This document shows, in pieces, positions 45,889 through 55,349 of a DNA stretch of 64,000 nt; within the stretch, counting starts at the first letter, position 1, and each line of letters begins with the position of its first letter. A program made the position numbers and the translations under genes. The notes under the pieces are model-generated. The model ran no database searches. It was not told where the DNA came from and saw only the letters and a list, made by a program, of their open reading frames with translations. Source of the stretch: Bacteroidales bacterium (GTDB taxonomy: Bacteria > Bacteroidota > Bacteroidia > Bacteroidales > P3); the NCBI GenBank assembly GCA_017633985.1, contig JAGBOF010000003.1, positions 33,130-97,129 of the forward strand. The letters are read 5' to 3'.

Positions 45889-48800
45889 TTATTTATTTAC
45901 AATTAACTTTCTTGTGTGCGCCAATTGACCGTCAACACGCAATTGTACGAAATACATTCCGTTTTGAAGCCCTTCTGCATTCCAATTGTAAGAATACTCA
46001 CCCGTAGAGTTGATATTAAATTCTTTTTCACTAAGTACTCTTCCTGTAATGTCGGTAAATGTCAATGTGGCACTCTTAATTGTTTTGTCTCCTACTGCAA
46101 AGGTTACAGTAAAATTATCTTTGCTTGGGTTAGGATACGTTTGCATTATAGCCGACTGCAAAGTTATAACGTCAGTAAGCCCCGTTTGGTCGGCTTTTAT
46201 AGGTATGATGTTCTTACCTTTGGTATCGGCAAGGATTATCTTACTTATATCAGCACCGTTAAGCTTTACTATTGCGTTTTTGCCTGCAGGCAATTGCTTA
46301 CCGCTTAATGAGTACGCCATAAACATGTAGTTGTCTTCGGCAGTCCATTGCTTGAACTGCTCAAAGCGGCTCAAACTTTCAAGAGATTGTATCTTGTCGG
46401 TCGTAAAACTGAACTGCACGCCGCCCATAGGCACAGGGGAAGTGATATACAGCGTATCGTTTTCAACAGAATATATTGCCGTAATGGTATTATCCGATTT
46501 TTTAGAATCGTTATCACCCATTATAATGCTTATTATACCGACAATATCCAATACATCTATTGCTCCGTCGCCGTTTACGTCTGCTGCGTCGAATATAAAC
46601 GGTTTAGGGTTTTGGTTTGATATATAATTGATAACAGTTATTATGTCTGCGACATCCACTGTCATAGACCCGTTGGCATCTCCTTTAACAGAAGTCATAG
46701 GCATAGCCATAACGGTACGCGAAGGAGAGTTTTCATCCAACGAAGTACGCAAAATTTTGTAGTAATAGTAGTATCTCTCGCCCGGAACGACGTCATAATC
46801 AGTAAATAATGTGTCAACAATCAAAGAAGTGTTGATCATAGTAGTATCACCTGGCAAATAAACGGTGTCTTCGTCAGTTATCTGCATTTGATTGTACTGA
46901 TAACGGTACATATTAAAGCCCAAAAAGTCGTCAACGTTCATCTCTTGATTATTCCATTCCAGCTCTACTCTGCCTAAACCTGCCGTAGCCTGGAATCCTG
47001 CGGACATACTGCCCGAAGATTCCACATAAACATTAAAACGTTGGTTTTCGTAAGGAATATCAAAGTGTTCATTGTCTTTTGCTCCGTCAACATAGATACG
47101 GTTTAACCCGTCAATGGCGTCTTTTCCCGTCAAGGTCTTGTAAACAATATAAATCATGCTGTCCTGTGACCAATAGCCGTCTTCGTCTATGGAAGTCGTT
47201 GTATAAGGAGAGCGTACACCCATAGCAACCATAGGAGCAATAGAAGTATCCATTGCACGGTTGAAATAAACTTTGAACTCATGCTTACCGACACCCAGCG
47301 GAGGAATTGAGTCAAACTCATCCTGTGCATCATGTCCGTTAACCTCTACTTTCCATACAATGCCGTGAGCTTCCCATACAGGGTGAGACATTACTTTTGA
47401 AACATCTATCAATCCAAGCACCGTAGAACCAGGGGTCATTCTGTCATAAATATGTTTTCTGAAGATACTCTCTTTGGCAGAACCCATATAAACGGAATCC
47501 TGTATATAGTCATCAAGGTCTACAGGCTGTACGTGTTGATCTCTTATATAATACTCGTGATAACCTCCCGCAGAATAAAGATTTATCATATTTGTCCAAG
47601 CGTTCCACTCATTCATCCAGGTAGCATCATGCCCATCATAAAGACCATATACATAGTTATTGACCTGATTATTATATTTATCGTATATATGTGATATATC
47701 TTCAGATCGTTCTGTTTCATTAACATCATAACATCCGAAAATACAAGGACTAAAGTATGCGTAACTGCTATTATCAAAAACATTGCAATATGTATACTTA
47801 CCCTTTGTACGGAAGTCATTGTTTCTGAATACACAATTTTCCGCACTGTCTATAACAAAACAAGGTCGCTCCGGGCTTTCTAAATAACCGAAAAATACTT
47901 CTTCTACAATACAGTATTTAAGAGATATACTACCTTTAAAACCTTTCCAAGCACCAGCTAAATCCGCCTTGGTAAATGTTATCATACTATCCGCAGTTCC
48001 ATGTGCATACATATAACCCAAAGAGGAAACCACCAACTGTGCTTCGTTGTCAAACTTTACGGTCGTACCGGGCATTATATACAAAGTGTCATTAGGCATT
48101 ACTGCATAAAAATCTTCAACCTTGTATTGTTTATCAGGTGTAAGTGTTACATTACCGTTGGTAAATCCTTTAAGGATAACACTGTTAGATACAGTCATCG
48201 TATAATTAAACACGGTAGTATCTGTTGCCTGCGGACTTGTTGCCTTTAATAACAGGCTTATCTGTCTTCCGTCTGCAACATTGTCTCTTATCTTTACCGT
48301 TAAAGGATTGATGCTTTTAGCCTTGGCATAAGAAGACAAACTCTTACCCAAAAGGACTTTATCTTCAGGCAACTGTATTATTGTAGTATCTTCAAAACCT
48401 GCCAATTCCAGCCATATCTGTATGCTGTCTGCAAAACCTCCGACATTTCTTAATGTAGGATAAATATCTATTGTTTCACCTGCTTCCACTGTATAGTTAC
48501 CGTTACCTGACAATGTATCATTCTCCTCTATTGCAACAACCTGCAAAACGGAAGACATTGCAGAATCAGAAGAATATACGGCATTAAAATCTATAACATT
48601 CTCCTTGCATGTTTGTATTATGCTACTCAATAAAACCTCTTTGCTTACATAGTCTTTTCTGTCCAGAAGTGCACTTATTCCTCCTGCCACCAAAGGTGTT
48701 GCCGTGGAAGTTCCGCTCATTTTTATATAACTTCCTCCCGGTACAGTTGAAAAAATATATTGTCCAGGTGCCAAAACCTCGTAATTGTATAGTTCATCCT

Positions 48801-50169
48801 CACTGAATTGTGAATATTCAGGACCGTCACAATCCCAATTAGACCACAAAGCCGCCGAGTTTGATTCATCTGATGCCTGAACGCCGATAACAAATGTAAA
48901 CGCTCCAGGAAACATAGGCTTTGGAGCAGGTCTACAATCCCAGCAACAACGCACATCAATAGCTCTGCCGTCATTACCTGCCGCTGCAACCAAAACCGCT
49001 GTTTGATAAGCATGGGCAAGTGCCTGTTCCTCTGCTATAGAATAAGAATAACCGCCCAAAGACATAGAGATAATATCCGCTCCGTTCTCTGCAGCATAGT
49101 TTATTCCCTTGACAATGGTTGCTATATCTCCGCCGCCGTTGCTTTGCAACACAGTAACAGGCATAATCAACGCATCAGGATTTACCCCTGTTATACCTAT
49201 ACCGTTATCTCCGAGTGCGGCTGCAATACCTGCACAGTGCGTACCATGGGAATTAAAGTCGTGCATATTACCCGTTTGATTAATAAAATCCCATCCGTGA
49301 ATATCGTCAATATATCCGTTATTATCATCATCTTCACCTGTATCTCCGTCACTTTCCGCTTCGTTGGTCCAGATATTATCTTTCAAATCAGGATGGTCTA
49401 TGTCCACACCTGTATCCACAATAGCTATAACCTTACGTTTTGCTCCTTCAAGCTTCGGTTTCTGCCAAAGCTCATCCAAATGTGTAGCAGGTATACCCCA
49501 TTGCTGCGAATACATAGGGTCATCAGGTGTACCTTCTGTGTAACTCTTAACAGAAGTCTTGTCCTGAATGCTTTGCTTTGGATATTTACCGCTGTCTATA
49601 TTATAATAAGGTATAGTCTCGGAGTTATAGGTATTATTACTTTCAAATCCCAAAGCATACTGAATATAGTTAGGTTCGGCAAACTCAATGCTTTCATCCT
49701 GCTTTAGTTTTTCTATCAATGCAAGATAATCAGTTTGCGGCATTTTGTCGGAATTTGCCTCCAAGGTTATAAGAAACATTTGACTGATGTCTTTATCCCA
49801 AACTTCCTTACCGTTAGAAGATTTTACACTGCGCGTTTGCCAATAACCTGCCTTGGTCTTTGCCGTCTTTTCCTTACCCAAGCACTCTATACTTCCTATA
49901 TTGTAATTATCAAGGATACTGTTCACGGAATTCTCCGCCTTGGTATTGTTAGGAAATTTAAACCTTGTGGATTTGGTTTCCGAGCGTCTTACTCCCGCTC
50001 CGTCATGAAACTTAATGATCAGTTGATTGGGAACAGACAAACGTTGATTGTACTGCTCTATCTTTACAACTCCGTCCTCGTTGTCATTACTCTGTGCATA
50101 GGATACTTCACCCATACACATCAGAGAAGATAACAACAACAGGAATTTGTTTATATTTATCTTTTTCAT
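45889..50169 (-). CDS. T9SS subtilisin-like protease with dockerin-like module, paralogue B
   Basis: About 1426 residues from the ATG at 50169, which opens a signal peptide nearly identical to that of paralogue C (MKKININKFLLLLSSLMCMG). The triad is Asp252 (AIVDTGVDIDHPDL), His308 (NSHGTHCAG) and Ser488 (MSGTSTATPLVAGG). The loop after AAAGNDG reads AIDVRCCWDCRPAPKPMF, keeping the vicinal Cys pair. The propeptide, catalytic domain and last 470 residues are almost the same as in C, while the middle (about residues 510-960) is clearly diverged, with its own Trp/Tyr-rich segment (NEWNAWTNMINLYSAGGYHE). Dockerin-like repeats are GDANGSMTVDVAD and ADVNGDGAIDVLD. Spacing to both neighbours is 13 bases, so the three genes are one operon. 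Confidence 0.94.
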   Translation of the reverse strand: MKKININKFLLLLSSLMCMGEVSYAQSNDNEDGVVKIEQYNQRLSVPNQLIIKFHDGAGVRRSETKSTRFKFPNNTKAENSVNSILDNYNIGSIECLGKEKTAKTKAGYWQTRSVKSSNGKEVWDKDISQMFLITLEANSDKMPQTDYLALIEKLKQDESIEFAEPNYIQYALGFESNNTYNSETIPYYNIDSGKYPKQSIQDKTSVKSYTEGTPDDPMYSQQWGIPATHLDELWQKPKLEGAKRKVIAIVDTGVDIDHPDLKDNIWTNEAESDGDTGEDDDNNGYIDDIHGWDFINQTGNMHDFNSHGTHCAGIAAALGDNGIGITGVNPDALIMPVTVLQSNGGGDIATIVKGINYAAENGADIISMSLGGYSYSIAEEQALAHAYQTAVLVAAAGNDGRAIDVRCCWDCRPAPKPMFPGAFTFVIGVQASDESNSAALWSNWDCDGPEYSQFSEDELYNYEVLAPGQYIFSTVPGGSYIKMSGTSTATPLVAGGISALLDRKDYVSKEVLLSSIIQTCKENVIDFNAVYSSDSAMSSVLQVVAIEENDTLSGNGNYTVEAGETIDIYPTLRNVGGFADSIQIWLELAGFEDTTIIQLPEDKVLLGKSLSSYAKAKSINPLTVKIRDNVADGRQISLLLKATSPQATDTTVFNYTMTVSNSVILKGFTNGNVTLTPDKQYKVEDFYAVMPNDTLYIMPGTTVKFDNEAQLVVSSLGYMYAHGTADSMITFTKADLAGAWKGFKGSISLKYCIVEEVFFGYLESPERPCFVIDSAENCVFRNNDFRTKGKYTYCNVFDNSSYAYFSPCIFGCYDVNETERSEDISHIYDKYNNQVNNYVYGLYDGHDATWMNEWNAWTNMINLYSAGGYHEYYIRDQHVQPVDLDDYIQDSVYMGSAKESIFRKHIYDRMTPGSTVLGLIDVSKVMSHPVWEAHGIVWKVEVNGHDAQDEFDSIPPLGVGKHEFKVYFNRAMDTSIAPMVAMGVRSPYTTTSIDEDGYWSQDSMIYIVYKTLTGKDAIDGLNRIYVDGAKDNEHFDIPYENQRFNVYVESSGSMSAGFQATAGLGRVELEWNNQEMNVDDFLGFNMYRYQYNQMQITDEDTVYLPGDTTMINTSLIVDTLFTDYDVVPGERYYYYYKILRTSLDENSPSRTVMAMPMTSVKGDANGSMTVDVADIITVINYISNQNPKPFIFDAADVNGDGAIDVLDIVGIISIIMGDNDSKKSDNTITAIYSVENDTLYITSPVPMGGVQFSFTTDKIQSLESLSRFEQFKQWTAEDNYMFMAYSLSGKQLPAGKNAIVKLNGADISKIILADTKGKNIIPIKADQTGLTDVITLQSAIMQTYPNPSKDNFTVTFAVGDKTIKSATLTFTDITGRVLSEKEFNINSTGEYSYNWNAEGLQNGMYFVQLRVDGQLAHTRKLIVNK

Positions 50170-50182
50170 AATCCAGTCAGTA

Positions 50183-53100
50183 TTATTTATTGACAATTAA
50201 CTTTTTGGTGTGTGCAAGTACACCGTCAACACGCAATTGTACGAAATACATTCCGTTTTGTAAGTTGCCCGCATTCCACTTGTAAGAATATTCTCCCGTA
50301 GAGTTAATATTGAACTCTTTTTCAGTAAGTACTCTGCCCGTAATGTCGGTAAATGTCAAAGTAGCAGTCTTTATCTTTTTGTCTCCTACTGCAAAGGTTA
50401 CGGTGAAATCATCTTTGCTTGGGTTAGGATATGCCTGCATTATAGCCGACTGTAAAGAAACAACGTCAGTAAGTCCCGCCTGGTCAGCTTTTATAGGTAT
50501 AATATTCTTTCCATCGGTATCTGACAGAATTATATCCGTCATATCCGCACCGTTAAGTTTTATCAAAGCCTTTTTGCCTGCAGGTATTTGTTTACCGCTC
50601 ATAGAGTAAGCCATAAACATATAACTTGTATCTGAAGTCCACTGTTTAACCTGCTCAAACTGTGAAAGACTTTCAAGGGTTTGTATCTTATCATTGGTAA
50701 ACGTAAACTGTACACCAGCCATAGGCACAGGAGAATCAACAAACAAGGTGTCGTTCTCTATGGAATACAAGGCCGTTATGTCATTCTCCGATTTCTTACT
50801 GCTGTTGTGTCCCATAATTATATTTACAATACCGACTACGTCCAAAATATTTATAATTCCATCACCGTTAACATCCGCTGCTTCAAATATAAAGAGTTTA
50901 GGATTTTTGTTGGTTATGTAATTGATAACGGTTATTATGTCGGCAACATCTACGGTAAACGATCCGTTAGCATCTCCAAGCGTTGAAGACAACGGAACGG
51001 AAGAAACTGTTTTGGAAGGAGAGTTTTCCTCCAATGAAGTACGCAAAACTTTGTAGTAATAGTAGTATCTTTCACCCGGAACAACATCATAATCCGTAAA
51101 TAATGTGTCAACAATCAAAGACGTATTTATTTGGACTGTATCTACAACCTTATATACAGTATCATACCAATATACCCAATCTTTCTTTTCATTGTCATAT
51201 TCATATCTCCATTCCAAAACGCTGTCGTATTTGTAGCGGTACATATTGAATCCGAGAAAATCGTCAAAATTCATTTCTTGGTCATTCCATTCCAGCTCTA
51301 CTCTGCCTATACCTGCCGTAGCTTGGAAACCAGCAGACATACTGCCCGAAGATTCTACATAAACATTGAATCTTCTGTTTTCAAAAGGTATCTCAAAATG
51401 TTCATTATCCTTTGCTCCGTCCACATAGATACGATTCAACCCGTCAATAGCATCCTTACCAGTCAAAGTAACATAAACAGTATACACTGTGGAATCCTCA
51501 CTCCAAGAACCATTATTACTTATAGCAGTCTGCGTATAAGGAGGTCTTACTCCCATTGCGACATAAGGAGCGACAGATGTATCCATAGCACGGTTGAAAT
51601 AAATCTTAAACTCATGAGTACCCACACCAAGCGGAGGAATAGAGTCAAATTCATCCTGTGCATCATATCCGTTAACTTCAACCTTCCACACCATACCATG
51701 TGCTTCCCATACAGGATGGGGCATTACTTTTGATACATCAAAAACTCCGAAAGATCGGTTTAATCCGGAAGGTACATCTCCAGGGTAATAAGCATCAAAC
51801 AAATGCTGACGGTAAATAGATTCTTTAGAAGAACCCAAATACAAAGAATCTTGAAAAAAATCTGTGACATATGTAGGAACGTCATGTTCATCTCTAAAAT
51901 AGAATTCATTAGTATATGTGTCATTCCAATTCTCGTGCCATACATTTATGATATTCACATTTGAATTGAATTTCTTCAACCACGTCTGTGTATAGTCAGC
52001 TCCTTGTGTATAATTATTTATATGATTATTGTATCTATCAGTAAAATGTTGGGTATTTGTATCTCCATAAGCATCTGTTTGTCCGAATCCGCATCTCCAA
52101 TAACCATCAGTATAACCAGCAGCTCCAAAATCATTTTTATTACCAATAATATTACAATACCTATATCTTCCCATTACTGACATATTGTTATTCATAAATA
52201 TACAATTATCTGCACTGTCTATTACAAAACGGTTTTCACTATCATACATCATATTATTCATCCATTCAACTCTGCAATATTTAAGACTTATTTTTCCGTA
52301 TAACCTATACCACTCACCACCTAAATCTGTTTTTGTAAATGTTATCATACTGTCAGCCGTACCGTGGGCATACATATAACCTCCGTCAGCGACCGAAATG
52401 GAGGCGCCGTCCCTTAATTTGACAGTAGTACCAGGCTTAACAAACAATGTATCTCCCGCCGGTACTGCAAAGAACTGTTCCACCACATACTGATAATTAG
52501 GCTCCAAAGTCATATTGCCGTTAGTAAATCCTTTCAGAATTATACAGTTAGAAACTCTGATAGTATACTCTTTCTTTAACGTATCTTTAGCACTCGGAGA
52601 AGTTGCTCTTAAATTTATTCTTATAGTTCTGCCGTCAACCACATTGCTGTCAATCTTACAAATTATAGGAGCAGAAGTCTTTGCCGTTGAATATGCAGAC
52701 ATTGTATGCCCTAAAATAATATGATTCTGTGTAAAAGAAAGTATCGTGGAGTCTTCATACTCTGCAGTCTCTATCCATACTTCCACACTGTCGGTCACTC
52801 CACCAATATTTCTTACAGTAGGATAAATGTCTATAGTTTCTCCTGCTTCTATTATACCGTTATTATTGCCGTACAAAGTATCCTGAATATCTATTGCGAC
52901 TGCTTGAAATTTTGCAGATATAACAGTATCCGCTAAATATACAGAATCAAAGTTTATAATCTTTTCTCCGCAGGTCTGTATTATATCACTGAACAGTATC
53001 TCATTGGTTTTATATTCCCGTCTATCCATTAAAGCACTTATTCCGCCTGCTACCAACGGTGTAGACATAGAAGTTCCGTTAAAATAAGCATACTCTCCTC

Positions 53101-54559
53101 CAGGTATGGTTGAAAGAATATACTGTCCTGGTGCTAAAACCTCATAATTATACAGTTGTTCTTCGCTGTATTGAGAGAATGTTACTCCGTCACAGTCCCA
53201 ATTAGACCAAAATGTCATACCATAATTATCAGATGCCCGTACACCAAAAACAAATGTAAATGCTCCCGGAAACATAGGGGCAGGAGGCGGTTCACATCCA
53301 AAACAACATCTTACATCTATTGCCCTGCCGTCATTACCTGCCGCAGCAACCAAGACTGCCGTTTGATAAGCATGGGCAAGTGCCTGTTCCTCCGCTATGG
53401 AATAGGCATAGCCACCGAAAGACATGGAAATAATATCTGCACCGTTTTCCGCTGCGTAGTTTATTCCCTTTATAATGGTTGCAACGTCTCCGCTGCCGCC
53501 GCTTTGAAAGACAGTAACTGCCATTATCAAAGCATCAGGATTGGCTCCTATCACTCCTATGCCGTTATCTCCCACTGCAGCTGCAATACCTGCGCAGTGT
53601 GTACCATGTCCATTGAAATCATGCATATCCCCAGTTTGGTTAACAAAATCCCATCCGTGAATATCGTCAACAAATCCGTTATTATCGTCGTCTTCTCCTT
53701 CCATACCGCTAACTTCCTTCGGATTGTTCCATATATTATCCTTCAAATCCGGATGATCTACGTCTACACCCGTATCCACAATAGCTATAACCTTACGTTT
53801 TGCTCCCTCAAGTTTTGGCTTCTTCCACAATTCAGGCATGTGTGTAGAAGTAAGTCCGTATTGCTGTGAATACATAGGGTCATTAGGCGTACCCTCTGTA
53901 TAACTCTTAACAGAAGTTTTATCCGATGCGTTTTGTTTCCAATATTTACCGTCTGAAAGATTATCACCTATCAGATTGTCCTTCCCTATATTATAATAAG
54001 GTATACGGCTATCAGTCTTTGCTGTCTTATCTTCCGTTCCTAACGCATACTGAATGTAGTTAGGTTCTGCAAACTCAATGTTTTCGTCTTTCTTTAACTC
54101 CTCTATCAAAGCAAGATGGTTTTGCGTTTGACTTTGAACGGATTTTGCATCCAAAGTTATAAGGAACATCTGACTGATGTCTTTATCCCAAACTTCCTTA
54201 CCGTTAGAGGATTTCACACTGCGCGCTTTCCAATAGCCCGCCTTTGTTTTTGCTGTCTGCTCCTTACCCAAACATTCTATAGCCTCGACATTATATTTGT
54301 CAAGAATGCTGTTTACGGAATTCTCCGCCTTGGTGTTGTTAAGAAACTTAAACCTTGTGGATTTGGTTTCCGAGCGTCTTACTCCCGCACCGTCACGGAA
54401 TTTAACAATCAACTGATTGGGAACGCACTTATTCTTTGTACGGTTATCCAACTGAACAACTTCATAATCGTTGTTACGGTTCTGGGCATAGGTTTTAACA
54501 CTTAAACTTGTAAAACCGATAATAATTGCCGCCACTAACAGTGATATTGACTTTTGCAT
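50183..54559 (-). CDS. T9SS subtilisin-like protease with dockerin-like module, paralogue A
   Basis: About 1458 residues from the ATG at 54559 (MQKSISLLVAAIIIGFTSLS...TYAQ signal peptide, unrelated to that of B and C; a longer start at 54589 is possible). The triad is Asp262, His318 (NGHGTHCAG) and Ser497 (FNGTSMSTPLVAGG); the Cys loop is AIDVRCCFGCEPPPAPMF. A ten-residue insert precedes the catalytic domain (GKDNLIGDNLSDGKYWKQ), and a Trp/Tyr-rich insert replaces a short loop near residue 1145 (VLEWRYEYDNEKKDWVYWYD). Dockerin-like repeats are GDANGSFTVDVAD and ADVNGDGIINILD; the sorting domain ends LAHTKKLIVNK. First gene of the protease operon; a minus-strand TATTTTTG box (54635-54642) lies about 75 bases upstream. 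It is the most divergent of the three. Confidence 0.94.
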   Translation of the reverse strand: MQKSISLLVAAIIIGFTSLSVKTYAQNRNNDYEVVQLDNRTKNKCVPNQLIVKFRDGAGVRRSETKSTRFKFLNNTKAENSVNSILDKYNVEAIECLGKEQTAKTKAGYWKARSVKSSNGKEVWDKDISQMFLITLDAKSVQSQTQNHLALIEELKKDENIEFAEPNYIQYALGTEDKTAKTDSRIPYYNIGKDNLIGDNLSDGKYWKQNASDKTSVKSYTEGTPNDPMYSQQYGLTSTHMPELWKKPKLEGAKRKVIAIVDTGVDVDHPDLKDNIWNNPKEVSGMEGEDDDNNGFVDDIHGWDFVNQTGDMHDFNGHGTHCAGIAAAVGDNGIGVIGANPDALIMAVTVFQSGGSGDVATIIKGINYAAENGADIISMSFGGYAYSIAEEQALAHAYQTAVLVAAAGNDGRAIDVRCCFGCEPPPAPMFPGAFTFVFGVRASDNYGMTFWSNWDCDGVTFSQYSEEQLYNYEVLAPGQYILSTIPGGEYAYFNGTSMSTPLVAGGISALMDRREYKTNEILFSDIIQTCGEKIINFDSVYLADTVISAKFQAVAIDIQDTLYGNNNGIIEAGETIDIYPTVRNIGGVTDSVEVWIETAEYEDSTILSFTQNHIILGHTMSAYSTAKTSAPIICKIDSNVVDGRTIRINLRATSPSAKDTLKKEYTIRVSNCIILKGFTNGNMTLEPNYQYVVEQFFAVPAGDTLFVKPGTTVKLRDGASISVADGGYMYAHGTADSMITFTKTDLGGEWYRLYGKISLKYCRVEWMNNMMYDSENRFVIDSADNCIFMNNNMSVMGRYRYCNIIGNKNDFGAAGYTDGYWRCGFGQTDAYGDTNTQHFTDRYNNHINNYTQGADYTQTWLKKFNSNVNIINVWHENWNDTYTNEFYFRDEHDVPTYVTDFFQDSLYLGSSKESIYRQHLFDAYYPGDVPSGLNRSFGVFDVSKVMPHPVWEAHGMVWKVEVNGYDAQDEFDSIPPLGVGTHEFKIYFNRAMDTSVAPYVAMGVRPPYTQTAISNNGSWSEDSTVYTVYVTLTGKDAIDGLNRIYVDGAKDNEHFEIPFENRRFNVYVESSGSMSAGFQATAGIGRVELEWNDQEMNFDDFLGFNMYRYKYDSVLEWRYEYDNEKKDWVYWYDTVYKVVDTVQINTSLIVDTLFTDYDVVPGERYYYYYKVLRTSLEENSPSKTVSSVPLSSTLGDANGSFTVDVADIITVINYITNKNPKLFIFEAADVNGDGIINILDVVGIVNIIMGHNSSKKSENDITALYSIENDTLFVDSPVPMAGVQFTFTNDKIQTLESLSQFEQVKQWTSDTSYMFMAYSMSGKQIPAGKKALIKLNGADMTDIILSDTDGKNIIPIKADQAGLTDVVSLQSAIMQAYPNPSKDDFTVTFAVGDKKIKTATLTFTDITGRVLTEKEFNINSTGEYSYKWNAGNLQNGMYFVQLRVDGVLAHTKKLIVNK

Positions 54560-54704
54560 AATATTATTTGTTTTAAGATTATTCATCACTCTATGGTTTT
54601 TACTAAAAAATTACATTTGTTGTATTAACATTTGCAAAAATATACAAAAAATTTTATATAGATAGCACCCTTGTCGGTTCTTTTTTGGTTCTTTTTACAT
54701 AAGC

Positions 54705-54742
54705 AATGCAGGAACGGTAATAAATACTACCATTCCTGCATT
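54705..54742. terminator. Strong stem-loop between the protease operon and the GH20 operon
   Basis: AATGCAGGAACGGTA (54705-54719) pairs with TACCATTCCTGCATT (54728-54742) with a single G-T and an 8-base loop. It lies 100 bases past the stop of the small membrane protein gene (read on the minus strand). The following T tract is weak, so termination is likely but not certain. Confidence 0.6.
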
Positions 54743-54840
54743 TGGATTTACTATTTCTTTAAAAGTTTACCGACCGCAAAAAAGCAGATAAATATAATAA
54801 CGCTGCAATATATAATAATTCCTATACAATATATTATATG

Positions 54841-55344
54841 CTATTTCTCTTGTATCTTATTATACGCTCTTTCGGATTTGTCAATATTATGGGTAAAAGA
54901 ATAATAGTAATAATACACCAAAAATAACAGTATAACCATCACATCGCCTATAGCAATCATCCTGTAACCAAGAAAAAATACGGGAGTGATTATCTGAAAT
55001 ATCTTTGCAACGGTATAAAACAACAATCCCCATTTATAGCCCCTGAACAAAAGATGGCAACCGTACAGAATAAACACACCTGAGGCAAGGCAAATAAAAT
55101 ACATTACCCTGCCAGCGGTTATAAAAAACAAAAGATTCTCTTTGTAGAAGTACAGAGTGTCGGGAAACTGCGAAGATTGTAGGTAATCAATCAAACCGTT
55201 TTTAAAAAACAACACCCCGCCGTTAAATAACGTATAACCCAATCCGTACAATGCCGACAGGATGACCATACATCTGAAAAACCATCCTGTCTTTATTGAT
55301 TTGTCAAATATCTTTACTAATATTCTTTTTGCCTTTATATTCAT
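54841..55344 (-). CDS. Small integral membrane protein, unknown function
   Basis: 167 residues (a GTG at 55347 is an alternative start). Four hydrophobic helices are visible: FFRCMVILSALYGLGYTLF, LLFFITAGRVMYFICLASGVFILYG, WGLLFYTVAKIFQIITPVFFLGY and VMVILLFLVYYYYYSF, with a basic N-terminus (NIKAKRILVKIFDKS) that places it in the cytosol. No conserved catalytic residue or recognisable family. It begins only a few bases after the GH20 stop and so shares its transcript; a role with GH20 is not evident. Confidence 0.7.
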   Translation of the reverse strand: MNIKAKRILVKIFDKSIKTGWFFRCMVILSALYGLGYTLFNGGVLFFKNGLIDYLQSSQFPDTLYFYKENLLFFITAGRVMYFICLASGVFILYGCHLLFRGYKWGLLFYTVAKIFQIITPVFFLGYRMIAIGDVMVILLFLVYYYYYSFTHNIDKSERAYNKIQEK

Positions 55345-55349
55345 CACCG

